From VXYL01 sp965243095 (GTDB lineage: Bacteria; Pseudomonadota; Gammaproteobacteria; Pseudomonadales; Azotimanducaceae): 64,000 bases of DNA. Location: NCBI GenBank assembly GCA_965243095.1, contig OZ251530.1, positions 4,650,001-4,714,000 on the forward strand, in the 5' to 3' direction. Below, in pieces: positions 41,061 to 49,433 of the stretch. The notes below the pieces were generated by a model. It worked only from the letters and a program-made list of their open reading frames with translations, searched no databases and was not told where the DNA came from. Made by a program: the position numbers and the translations under genes. The number at the start of each line of letters is the position of its first letter. The stretch's first letter is position 1.

Positions 41061-42272
41061 GTGTTGCGGTGCGCGGCGGCGTTGCTGGCGTTGTTTGCAG
41101 GCGAAACGCTGCTGGCGCAGACCATGCCCAGCCGCCACGGCGCGTTCGCCTTGGACGGCGGCAGCGGCGCGTGGGGTTGGGCGCTCGGCTACGCGAAGCC
41201 CACCGGCGCCGCGGACGCCGCCCTGCGTAGCTGCCGTTCGCGCCGGAACGCGAGTGGCTGCGCGGTGCTGTTCCGCTTCCAAGACACCTGCGCCGCCTTC
41301 GCCGCCGACGCGCGCGGCGATGCCGAGGCGTTTGGTTCCGCGTGGGGCGCCGGCGTGGCGGCGGTGCGCGAACAGGCGCTCAACCACTGCCGTGTGCGCG
41401 GTGGCGGCGGCAGCGAGTGTTTGACGCGGGTTTGGGGCTGTTCCACTCCGGACGCGATGCCGACGTCGACATCCGGCAGCATTTGGGACGTGCCGGTGGC
41501 CTCGCTGCAACCCGGGGGGCGATTCCGCGAATGTGCCGAATGTCCTGAAATGGCGGTGCTGCCTTCCGCCTCCTTCAAGATGGGATCGCCGCCCGACGAG
41601 GAAGGGCGCTACCCGGACGAAGGCCCGCCACGTGCGGTGACCATCGTCGCGCCGTTCGCCGCCGGGGTGTTCGAGGTGACCTTCGCGCAGTGGGACGCCT
41701 GCAGGGCCGCCGGCGGCTGCGCCGACGAATTGCCATCGGACGCCGGATGGGGACGCGGCCGGCGGCCGGTGATCAACGTCAGCCGCGCGGAAGCGGAAAC
41801 CTATCTCGCTTGGCTGACGAAAGAGACCGGCGGGAGCTATCGCCTGCCAAGCGAGGCGGAGTGGGAGTTCTTCGCGCGCGCCGGCGCCACCACGCCTTTC
41901 CACACCGGCCGCACTATCGTGCCGTCACAGGCCAACTACGATGGCGGCGCGGCGGCCTACGGCGACGGCGTGCGCGGCGCGTTCCGCCAGCGGACGTTGC
42001 CAGTGGGCGCGTTCCGCGCCAACGCCTTCGGCCTGCACGACGTTCACGGCAACGTGTGGGAGTGGGTGGCCGATTGCTGGAACGACAGCTACGCCGACGC
42101 CCCCACGGACGGCAGCGCGTGGCGCGACGGCAATTGCGAAGTGCGCGTACAGCGCGGCGGCTCGTGGAGCAACGCGCCCAAGGACACCCGCGCCGCCGTG
42201 CGCAATTGGCGGCCGGCCGGGTATCGGGACGCGAACTCCGGGTTCCGGGTCGTGCGCGAGATCAAGCCGTGA
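41061..42272 (+). CDS. DUF4189 domain fused to a formylglycine-generating-enzyme-like (SUMF1) domain
   Basis: A 403-residue protein, GTG start at 41061 with GGAGG 6 bp upstream. A signal peptide (about 1-22) is followed by a DUF4189 domain (about 25-130: HGAFALDGGSGAWGWALGYA, then RSCRSRRNASGCAVLFRFQD with Cys pairs) and a C-terminal SUMF1/EgtB-like domain (about 160-400: VFEVTFAQWDACRAAGGCAD, YRLPSEAEWEFFARAG, FGLHDVHGNVWEWVADCW, RVQRGGSWSN). The latter is the fold of formylglycine-generating enzymes, but many bacterial members only bind or have other chemistry. It ends overlapping hyuA, with which it shares a transcript. The combination is unusual. Confidence 0.82.
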   Translation: MLRCAAALLALFAGETLLAQTMPSRHGAFALDGGSGAWGWALGYAKPTGAADAALRSCRSRRNASGCAVLFRFQDTCAAFAADARGDAEAFGSAWGAGVAAVREQALNHCRVRGGGGSECLTRVWGCSTPDAMPTSTSGSIWDVPVASLQPGGRFRECAECPEMAVLPSASFKMGSPPDEEGRYPDEGPPRAVTIVAPFAAGVFEVTFAQWDACRAAGGCADELPSDAGWGRGRRPVINVSRAEAETYLAWLTKETGGSYRLPSEAEWEFFARAGATTPFHTGRTIVPSQANYDGGAAAYGDGVRGAFRQRTLPVGAFRANAFGLHDVHGNVWEWVADCWNDSYADAPTDGSAWRDGNCEVRVQRGGSWSNAPKDTRAAVRNWRPAGYRDANSGFRVVREIKP

Positions 42273-44314
42273 CCGAAGCGCTCGGCAAAGCCCGCGTCGC
42301 CGTGGACATCGGCGGCACGTTCACCGATGTGGTGCTGCGCGAGGGGGACGCCCAACACACCGCCAAAGTCCTCACCACCGCTGCCGAACCCGCCGAGGGC
42401 GTGGTGCGGGGCCTGCGCCAAGTGTTGGCGGCCGCGCATTGCCAGCCGGCCGACATCGGCGTGTTGCTGCACGGCACCACGTTGGCCACCAACGCCTTGA
42501 TCGAACGCCGCGGCGCCCGCACCGCGCTGGTCACCACCGAAGGCCACCGCGACGTGCTGGAGATGGCGCTGGAGAACCGCTTCGAGCAGTACGACGTGAA
42601 CATCGACCGGCCGCTGCCGCTGGTGCCGCGCCGGTGGCGGCTGACGGTGCCGGAGCGCATGAACGCCGCCGGCGAGGTGCTAACGCCGCTGCGAGAGGAC
42701 GCCGTGCGCGGGCTGGCGCCGACCTTGCGGGAGCAGGGCATCGAAAGCGCGGCGGTGGGTTTCCTGCACGCCTACGCCAACCCCGCACACGAACGGTTGG
42801 CGCGGCAGGCGCTGCGCGACGAGTTGCCGGAGCTCTCCATCACCTTGGCCAGCGAAGTGTGCCCGGAGATCCGCGAGTTCGAGCGCTTCTCCACCGCCTG
42901 CGCCAACGCCTACGTCAAGCCGCTCATGTCCCGCTACTTGGCGGATCTGCAGCAGCGCCTCGCCGCCCTCGGCATGGATTGCCCATTCCTGATGATGACC
43001 TCCGGCGGCGGCCTCACGTCGGTGGCGGCGGCGCGCGAGTTCCCCATTCGCTTGGTGGAGTCGGGGCCGGCCGGCGGCGTGATCCTGGCGGCGCAGATTG
43101 CCGAAGAACTGGGGCTGGATCGCGTCGTGTCGTTGGACATGGGCGGCACCACCGCCAAAATCTGCCTCATCGACAACGGCGCCCCGCAACATTCCCGTGC
43201 CTTCGAGGTGGATCGCAGCTACCGCTTTCGCAAAGGCAGCGGCCTGCCGGTGCGGATTCCGGTGATCGAGATGGTGGAGATCGGCGCCGGCGGCGGTTCC
43301 ATCGCCAGCGTGGATCGCTTGGGGCGTGTGCAAGTGGGGCCCGAGAGCGCGGGCTCGACGCCCGGCCCGGCTTGCTATGGGCGCGGCGGCGAGCGCGCGA
43401 CGGTGACGGATGCGAACTTGGTGCTTGGCCGCTTGTACGCGGATCGATTCGCCGGCGGTTCCCTTGGGCTGGACGTGGACGCCGCCGGTGGCGCATTGCT
43501 TCGCGACGTGGCGAAACCGTGGCGGGGCGAGGATGGCGATGCTTCGGAGGCCGCCGCCGCGGTGACTGAGGTGGTGGACGAGAACATGGCCGCGGCGGCG
43601 CGCGCCCACGCCGCCGAATGGGGCCAAGACGTCACCGGCCGCACCATCATCGCCTTCGGCGGCGCGGCGCCGCTGCACGCCGCGGCGCTCATGGCCAAGC
43701 TCGGCGCCGAGCGTGTGCTGGTGCCGCCGGCCGCCGGCGTCGGGTCGGCGGTGGGATTCCTCACCGCGCCGGTGGCGTACGAAGTGGTGCGCAGCCGCTA
43801 CATGCGCCTCGGCGACTTCGACGCCGCGGCGGTGGCCGCGACGATGCGCGAAATGCGCGCCGAAGCCGAGGCGGTGGTCGCCCCCATCGCCAGCGCGTCG
43901 CTCGAGGAAACGCGGCAGGCGTTCATGCGCTACTGCGGCCAAGGCTACGAGATCGCCGTGGAAGTGCCGCCAACGCCGGACGCCGGAGCGTTGCGCGCCG
44001 CGTTCGACGCCGCCTACGAAGGGTTGTATGGACGCTTGATCCCCGGCTTGGATGTGGAGATTCTGAGCTGGACGTTGACGCTGCGCTGCGCGGTTGCAAG
44101 CGAGCGAACGGTGGTGCCGCCGCCCACGCGCGCCGGGGGCGATGAGGTGTGCCACCGCGGGCGCGTGGAGCGCGAGGCCATTGCGCGCGGGGACTGCGTG
44201 TGCGGCCCGGCGAACATCGTGGAGGATCAAACGGTGGTGGTGGTGGCGGAAGGTTGCCAAGCGTTCGTGGACGAGCGCGGCAACATACTCGTGGAACGGA
44301 GCGGCGACAAATGA
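42269..44314 (+). CDS. hyuA: Hydantoinase/oxoprolinase family protein, subunit A
   Basis: A 681-residue protein, GTG start at 42269 overlapping the previous stop. ATPase-like motifs VAVDIGGTFTDVVL (about residue 10) and LDMGGTTAKICL (about 289) identify the HyuA/5-oxoprolinase fold that couples ATP hydrolysis to ring opening of hydantoins or 5-oxoproline. The long central and C-terminal domain has the usual AAAVTEVVDENMAAAARAHA phrase. The stop codon overlaps hyuB. Substrates in this family are poorly predictable (hydantoin, oxoproline, acetone carboxylase-like). Confidence 0.9.
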   Translation: MTEALGKARVAVDIGGTFTDVVLREGDAQHTAKVLTTAAEPAEGVVRGLRQVLAAAHCQPADIGVLLHGTTLATNALIERRGARTALVTTEGHRDVLEMALENRFEQYDVNIDRPLPLVPRRWRLTVPERMNAAGEVLTPLREDAVRGLAPTLREQGIESAAVGFLHAYANPAHERLARQALRDELPELSITLASEVCPEIREFERFSTACANAYVKPLMSRYLADLQQRLAALGMDCPFLMMTSGGGLTSVAAAREFPIRLVESGPAGGVILAAQIAEELGLDRVVSLDMGGTTAKICLIDNGAPQHSRAFEVDRSYRFRKGSGLPVRIPVIEMVEIGAGGGSIASVDRLGRVQVGPESAGSTPGPACYGRGGERATVTDANLVLGRLYADRFAGGSLGLDVDAAGGALLRDVAKPWRGEDGDASEAAAAVTEVVDENMAAAARAHAAEWGQDVTGRTIIAFGGAAPLHAAALMAKLGAERVLVPPAAGVGSAVGFLTAPVAYEVVRSRYMRLGDFDAAAVAATMREMRAEAEAVVAPIASASLEETRQAFMRYCGQGYEIAVEVPPTPDAGALRAAFDAAYEGLYGRLIPGLDVEILSWTLTLRCAVASERTVVPPPTRAGGDEVCHRGRVEREAIARGDCVCGPANIVEDQTVVVVAEGCQAFVDERGNILVERSGDK

Positions 44315-45936
44315 GCGACATCCGCGACCAGCTCGTTTGGAACCGCCTGCTCGCCATCGTCGAGGAGCAGGCGCAAACCCTCATGCGCACCGCCTTCTCC
44401 ACCGTGGTGCGGGAAGCCGGCGACCTCTCCGCCGGCGTCTTCGACACGCGCGGCGCGATGCTGGCCCAGGCCGTCACCGGCACCCCCGGCCACGTCAACG
44501 CCATGGCTGCCAGCGTCGGCAAGTTCCTCGCCCGCTTTCCGCTCGCCGAACTCGCGCCCGGGGACGTGTTGATCACCAACGATCCGTGGGACGCCACCGG
44601 CCACCTCAACGACTTCACCGTGGTGACGCCGGTGTTCGACGGCGAGCGCCCGCTGGCGCTGTTCGCCGCCACCAGCCACATCGCCGACGTGGGCGGCCGC
44701 GGCTTCGGCCCGGACGGCCGCGAAGTGTTCGAGGAGGGGCTGCGCATCCCCATCATGAAGCTGTTCGACCGCGGCGTCCTGAACGGCGCGTTGATGGAAG
44801 TGCTCAAGGCCAACGTGCGCGATCCGGTGGTGGCGGAGGGCGACTTGCACTCGCTCACCGCCTGCAACCGCAACGGCGGCGAGCGCCTGCTGGCCACGCT
44901 GCGCGAGTTCGACCTTTCGGACCTCGACCGCGTGGGCCGCTGGATCATCGACGCCTCGCGGCAAGCGATGGCCGACGACATCCGCGCCGTGCCGGACGGC
45001 GTGTACCGGCACAGCATGGAAGTGGACGGCTACGACGAACCGGTACACATCGCTTGCGCCTTGACGGTGGCGGGCGAGCGCATCGCCATCGATTTCGCCG
45101 GCACCTCCGGGCTGTCGTCCTACGGCATCAACGTGCCGCTGAACTACACCGAAGCCTACGCCTCGTTCGGCGTGCGCTGCGTCATCGGCAACGATGTGCC
45201 GAACAACGCCGGCTCGCTGGCCCCGGTGACCGTTTCCGCCCCCGCCGGCTGTGTGCTCAACGCCGAGTTCCCCGCCGCGGTGTCGGCGCGCCACGCCTTG
45301 GGGCAGATGCTGCCGGACGTGGTGCTCGGCTGCCTCGACCAAGCGCTGCCGGGCGTCGTGCCCGCCGAGGGCGCCTCGTGCATCTGGAACCCGGTGTTGC
45401 GTAGCGTTGGCGCCGGGGGCGAAACCGGCAACTTCCCTGCCGCGCCGTTCGTCATCAACCCCATCTTCAACGGCGGCACCGGCGCCCGCGTCGCCAAAGA
45501 CGGCCTTTCCACAACAGCGTTTCCTTCCGGTGTGCGCACCACCCCCACGGAGGTGAACGAAGTAACCGCCCCCCTTGTCTTCAACCGCCGCGAATACCGC
45601 GCCGGCTCCGGCGGCGACGGCGAACACCGCGGCGGCTTGGGCCAGGTGATCGAGATCGTCCACGCCCAAGGCGCACCGTTCTTGGTCTCCAAGATGTTCG
45701 ACCGCATCGACCACCCAGCCCGCGGCCGCCGCGGCGGCGGCGACGGACAACCGGGCCGCGTGTACCTGAAAGGCGGCGACAACCTCGCCGGCAAAGGCCA
45801 GGACCTGGTGCCGGCCGGCGCCGCGCTGGTGCTCGAAACCCCCGGTGGCGGTGGCGTGGGCGATCCCTCCCGGCGCACACAGACAGCGAAGCGCGACGAC
45901 GAGGCAAACGGCTTGGTGCCGCCGGACACCCGGTAA
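44311..45936 (+). CDS. hyuB: Hydantoinase/oxoprolinase family protein, subunit B
   Basis: A 541-residue partner of the A subunit, ATG at 44311 overlapping its stop. The conserved opening (RLLAIVEEQAQTLMRTAFST) and central phrases (GDVLITNDPW; HLNDFTVVTPVF; CNRNGGERLLATLREFDL), plus the C-terminal ETPGGGGVGDPSRR, match HyuB. It forms a complex with HyuA. The gene closes the operon: the dispersed repeat copy at 45961 and tRNA-Leu lie downstream. Confidence 0.92.
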   Translation: MSDIRDQLVWNRLLAIVEEQAQTLMRTAFSTVVREAGDLSAGVFDTRGAMLAQAVTGTPGHVNAMAASVGKFLARFPLAELAPGDVLITNDPWDATGHLNDFTVVTPVFDGERPLALFAATSHIADVGGRGFGPDGREVFEEGLRIPIMKLFDRGVLNGALMEVLKANVRDPVVAEGDLHSLTACNRNGGERLLATLREFDLSDLDRVGRWIIDASRQAMADDIRAVPDGVYRHSMEVDGYDEPVHIACALTVAGERIAIDFAGTSGLSSYGINVPLNYTEAYASFGVRCVIGNDVPNNAGSLAPVTVSAPAGCVLNAEFPAAVSARHALGQMLPDVVLGCLDQALPGVVPAEGASCIWNPVLRSVGAGGETGNFPAAPFVINPIFNGGTGARVAKDGLSTTAFPSGVRTTPTEVNEVTAPLVFNRREYRAGSGGDGEHRGGLGQVIEIVHAQGAPFLVSKMFDRIDHPARGRRGGGDGQPGRVYLKGGDNLAGKGQDLVPAGAALVLETPGGGGVGDPSRRTQTAKRDDEANGLVPPDTR

Positions 45937-45960
45937 ACGGTGCGAGTGGCACCCTCCTGT

Positions 45961-45984
45961 GAGCGCGGGCGTCTCGCCCGCAAG
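45961..45984. repeat. Copy of the dispersed palindromic repeat
   Basis: GAGCGCGGGCGTCTCGCCCG plus CAAG is almost identical to the arm of the inverted repeat at 54011. It is placed between hyuB and tRNA-Leu. Confidence 0.5.
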
Positions 45985-45998
45985 AAATCACGCCGCAT

Positions 45999-46085
45999 TG
46001 GTGCCCGGGGCCGGATTTGAACCGGCATGGGGTCTCCCCCGAGGGATTTTAAGTCCCCTGTGTCTACCTATTCCACCACCCGGGC
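45999..46085 (-). tRNA. tRNA-Leu (anticodon UAA), CCA encoded
   Basis: Reading the minus strand, 87 bases fold as a class II tRNA with a long variable arm. The acceptor GCCCGGG pairs with CCCGGGC, and the D-arm carries GGTGGAATAGGTAGACAC. The anticodon stem-loop GGGGACTTAAAATCCCC-like sequence has UAA, and the T-arm is CCGGTTCAAATCCGG. The 3' end is ACCA (encoded CCA at 45999-46001). The length equals that of E. coli leuZ. Separation from tRNA-Cys by over 34 kb shows that the ancestral cluster was broken. Confidence 0.93.
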
Positions 46086-46139
46086 GTCGTACCGCGTTAT
46101 GCTAATTCAATTCGCACCAACCTGAGAGGGGCCGTCCCC

Positions 46140-46821
46140 ATGGCCAAGTTCCCGATGCTGCTTCTGGCGTTACTCTTTGCAAACGTCGCAGCCGCCAGCG
46201 CCGCCAGCACCGCCACCACGACTACCGCCAACGCCAGCATCGAGATGGCGATCTCTGGGTAAAGCCCGATGCGTCCCTCCCCCAAGGAGGCACAACCCGC
46301 CTCTTTCGTGCGGGCCACGAGGACTACGTCCTCCTTGGCAACACCATCCCAAACGCCTTTCCGCCACCCCCCTCGACAGGCTCCGGTGCTACCCAAACGA
46401 ACAACCGCAGCCTCGTCACCGCCGCCGATAGATACCTGCCGCCCGGCACCTACTTGGTGGAACTCACTCAACCACACCCGTCAACACTGCGTTGTACGAC
46501 CGGTGTGCAATCCCGCAGCCTACGGTGTTCAATCTCCATGCGGGCGGCAACCATGGCCACCTCTCGGCGCCTATCGACTGCCGCCCTGCGCGCGTGGTCT
46601 TTACCCGTCTCGGCCGGGCACACGGCACAAAACTCTTCGCTGGCTCGATCATCTTCGAATTCCAGAAGGCGGCCAACAACACAACGACCAATGACAGCTT
46701 TTACGTCCATTTCAATGTGGCGCGAGAGCATCAAGGATACGATGAGGCGGGGAGCCAGAAATTCACAGCCGCCCACGAGGACATGTACGGGGCGACAATC
46801 AAGTTCACGAAGCTGAAGTGA
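46140..46821 (+). pseudogene. Frameshifted gene for a small secreted protein
   Basis: Three stretches in three frames follow each other without overlap and look like one protein. The first (46140-46262) has a signal peptide, MAKFPMLLLALLFANVAAAS then TATTTTANASIE. The second (46245 to about 46490) reads LWVKPDASLPQGGTTRLFRA, GHEDYVLLGNTIPNAF and ADRYLPPGTYLVELTQP. The third (about 46490-46821) reads PTVFNLHAGGNHGHLSAPID, FTRLGRAHGTKLFAGSIIFE and YDEAGSQKFTAAHEDMYGAT. Each part has natural composition, so two frameshifts have probably inactivated it. Sequencing errors are the alternative. It would be exported; the function is unknown. Confidence 0.5.
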
Positions 46822-46945
46822 CGCGCCGGGCGGCGCGGTTGCCTTTCTTGGCTGACCACCCCGCCCCGCACCGCGTTATGCTATGCGCTTGCCGTGTCCC
46901 ACGAAGCGCCGCTCGGTGGCGCGTTGCGGGGCCCCACGGCTTGCC

Positions 46946-47031
46946 GCCCAGGTGCCGGAACTGGTAGACGGGCTGGATTTAGGTTCCAGTGTCCTCGTGG
47001 CGTGAGGGTTCGAGTCCCTCCCTGGGCACCA
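46946..47031 (+). tRNA. tRNA-Leu (anticodon UAG), CCA encoded
   Basis: 86 bases, class II. The acceptor GCCCAGG pairs with CCTGGGC. The anticodon arm CTGGATTTAGGTTCCAG has UAG, the long variable arm is TGTCCTCGTGGCGTG-like, and the T-arm is AGGGTTCGAGTCCCT. The discriminator is A and CCA is encoded. Together with tRNA-Leu(UAA) on the opposite strand it frames the decayed secreted protein gene. Confidence 0.93.
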
Positions 47032-47062
47032 TCTGCAAGGTCGCTGGCGGCGACCAATACCG

Positions 47063-47860
47063 CTACCAGCTGTTGCGCAGCTCGCGCAGGCGCAGGAACA
47101 CGTCTTTCGGCGTTGGTTCGTCGGGCAGGTCCGCGAACGTCTCGCGCAGGCGCGCGATCACCGTGGGGCTGCTTAGGCGGAAGAAGGTGTTCACGGCTTT
47201 TTCTTGCGCCAGCGTGGTCACCAGCGGCTGCTCCGGGTCGTGGTTGCCCTCCAGTTCGGCGAGCAGGTCGGCGGCGGCCTGGTTGTCCGGCTCGCGGTCC
47301 AGCGTGAAGGCGAGGTTGTTGGTGATGTAATCGTGGCCCGGATACACGCGGGTGTCGTCGGTCAGCTCGGCGAGCTGCGCGGCGAAGGTGTTGTAGAGCT
47401 CTTCCGGGTGGCCGCCGCCGTGGCAATTGCCGGCGCCGGCGTTGAACAGCGTGTCGCCGCTGAACAAGGCCGGTTGATCGGTCTTGGAGAGCAGGCAGAC
47501 GTGGCTCATGGTGTGCCCGGGCGTGTCGAGCGCCAGCAGCTCCACCGAGCGGCCGACGCGCACCACGTCGCCGGCGGCGAGGCCCACGTCCACATCCGCG
47601 ATGCGGTCGCCGGCGCCGGCGTGCGCCAACAGCCGAGCGCCGGTGGCGGCCATCACCGGCCCGTTGCCGCCGGTGTGGTCGCCGTGCTCATGGGTGTTCA
47701 GCACCTGCGTGATGCTCCAGCCCTTGTCCTTGGCGCGGGCAAGGCACTTGCCGTGATCGAGCGGATCTACCGCCAACGCCTCGCCGGTCTCCGAGCAGGC
47801 GATGAGGTAGTTGAAGTTGCGGTAGGCGTTGCCGGTCCAGATCTGCTCGACGAGCATCAT
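47063..47860 (-). CDS. gloB: Hydroxyacylglutathione hydrolase (glyoxalase II)
   Basis: A 265-residue cytoplasmic metallo-beta-lactamase-fold thioesterase that hydrolyses S-D-lactoylglutathione to D-lactate. The dinuclear metal motif THEHGDHTGG is at about residues 56-65, followed by TPGHTMSHVC, FSGDTLFNAG and YPGHDY. The C-terminal HAGH_C domain ends RLRELRNSW with the glutathione-binding Arg/Lys pattern (DVFLRLRELRN). The length is slightly above the usual 250-260. The adjacent ATG at 47857 is an alternative start. It lies divergently from hen1. Confidence 0.9.
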   Translation of the reverse strand: MMLVEQIWTGNAYRNFNYLIACSETGEALAVDPLDHGKCLARAKDKGWSITQVLNTHEHGDHTGGNGPVMAATGARLLAHAGAGDRIADVDVGLAAGDVVRVGRSVELLALDTPGHTMSHVCLLSKTDQPALFSGDTLFNAGAGNCHGGGHPEELYNTFAAQLAELTDDTRVYPGHDYITNNLAFTLDREPDNQAAADLLAELEGNHDPEQPLVTTLAQEKAVNTFFRLSSPTVIARLRETFADLPDEPTPKDVFLRLRELRNSW

Positions 47861-48014
47861 GGCGCGATTCCCCGGTGCGTGTGGAAGTCCGCATCATGGC
47901 GTTGCGTTCGCGCCGTGGCAACCCTTGGAATACGCGCAGGGCCTTGCGTTGCGTTCCAAGAGTCACCATGCTGGCCATCCTCCGCCTTCGCCGCCGCACC
48001 GAAGAAAGAAGCTC

Positions 48015-49433
48015 ATGTTGCTCACCATCGCCACGACGCACCGACCGGCGACGGATCTGGGTTATCTGCTGCACAAGAATCCGGCGCGGGCGCAGACGTT
48101 CGAGCTGGCGTTTGGCAAGGCGCACGTCTTCTACCCGGAGGCCTCGGAGGAACGCTGCGAAGCGGCGCTGCTGTTGGATGTCGATCCGGTGGGTTTGGTG
48201 CGCGGTGGCGGTGGGCGCGGCTTGTTGGCGGACTATGTGACGGACCGGCCGTACGTTGCGTCGTCGTTCATGAGCGTGGCCATCGCCCGGGTATTCGGCA
48301 GTGCGCTTGGCGGGCGCAGCAAGGATCGGCCGGAGTTGGCGGCGACGCCGCTGCCGCTTTCGGCCACCGTGGCGGCGCTGCCGTGCCGCGGCGGCGAGGC
48401 GGTGGTGCGGCGGTTGTTCGAGCCGCTTGGGTATTGCGTGCGGGTGGATGCTTCGGCGGGGGACAGCGGGGCGGAACCAAGCCGCTACCGCAATCTCGCC
48501 TTGGAAGGCCAGTTGCCGCTGGCCGATTTGCTGGCGCACTTGTATGTGCTGATTCCGGTGCTCGACAACGACAAGCACTATTGGGTTGGCGATGGCGAGG
48601 TGGAGAAACTGATTGCCCGCGGTGGCGATTGGCTGGCGGCGCACCCGGAGCGGGAGTTCATCACTCGCCGCTACTTGAAGCGGAGGCCCACCTTGACCGC
48701 CGAAGCGCTGCGGCGTCTGGGCGACGAGGGCGAAGGCGACGATGCGGAATCGTCCGGGGAAGAATCCGGGCAGGAGTCCGCGCCAGCAACCGCCGGCAAA
48801 GACCGCGAGCAAGCGCTTGAGCGCCCGACGCGCTTGAACGACCTGCGCTTGGCCGCGGTGGTCGGGGCGCTGCGCGATGCCGATGCCGTGAGCGTACTGG
48901 ATCTCGGCTGCGGCGAAGGCCGACTGATCAAGGCGCTGCTTCCCGTGCGCCAGTTCCAGCGCATCGTCGGCGTCGACGCCGCGGTGCGGACCCTCGAGAT
49001 CGCCGCCCGCCGCCTCAAGCTCGCCCGCTTGCCCGCCGCGGAACAAGACCGCGTGGAACTGCTGCACGGGGCGCTCACCTACCGCGACCGGCGCTTGCAG
49101 GGCTTTGACGCCGCCGCGGTGGTGGAAGTGATCGAGCACTTGCCGCCGGCCCGACTGCGCGCCTTCGAGCAAGCCCTGTTCCGGTTCGCGCAGCCGAAAA
49201 CGGTGGTCGTCACCACGCCGAACCGCGAATACAACGTGCTTTTCCCGGCTTTGGAGAGCGGCCGCCTGCGCCATCCGGACCACCGTTTCGAGTGGACGCG
49301 CGCCGAATTCGCCGACTGGGCCGGCCGCGTTGCCGATGCGTGGGGCTACACCGTGGCGTTCCACGCGGTCGGCGAGGTTCACGCCGAGCATGGCGCGCCA
49401 ACCCAAATGGCGGTGTTCCAGCGATGCGCGTAG
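48015..49433 (+). CDS. hen1: 3'-terminal RNA ribose 2'-O-methyltransferase Hen1
   Basis: A 472-residue bacterial Hen1. The N-terminal Hen1-N domain (about 1-240, MLLTIATTHRPATDLGYLLH) is followed by a short acidic, Glu/Ser-rich linker (about 248-270) and the SAM methyltransferase domain, with DLGCGEG at 296-302 and the metal-binding EVIEH at 371-375. It methylates the 2'-OH of the 3' end of cleaved RNA before Pnkp ligates it, so repaired RNA becomes resistant to the same ribotoxin. The pnkp start lies 10 bp inside this gene, so the two are co-translated. Confidence 0.93.
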   Translation: MLLTIATTHRPATDLGYLLHKNPARAQTFELAFGKAHVFYPEASEERCEAALLLDVDPVGLVRGGGGRGLLADYVTDRPYVASSFMSVAIARVFGSALGGRSKDRPELAATPLPLSATVAALPCRGGEAVVRRLFEPLGYCVRVDASAGDSGAEPSRYRNLALEGQLPLADLLAHLYVLIPVLDNDKHYWVGDGEVEKLIARGGDWLAAHPEREFITRRYLKRRPTLTAEALRRLGDEGEGDDAESSGEESGQESAPATAGKDREQALERPTRLNDLRLAAVVGALRDADAVSVLDLGCGEGRLIKALLPVRQFQRIVGVDAAVRTLEIAARRLKLARLPAAEQDRVELLHGALTYRDRRLQGFDAAAVVEVIEHLPPARLRAFEQALFRFAQPKTVVVTTPNREYNVLFPALESGRLRHPDHRFEWTRAEFADWAGRVADAWGYTVAFHAVGEVHAEHGAPTQMAVFQRCA

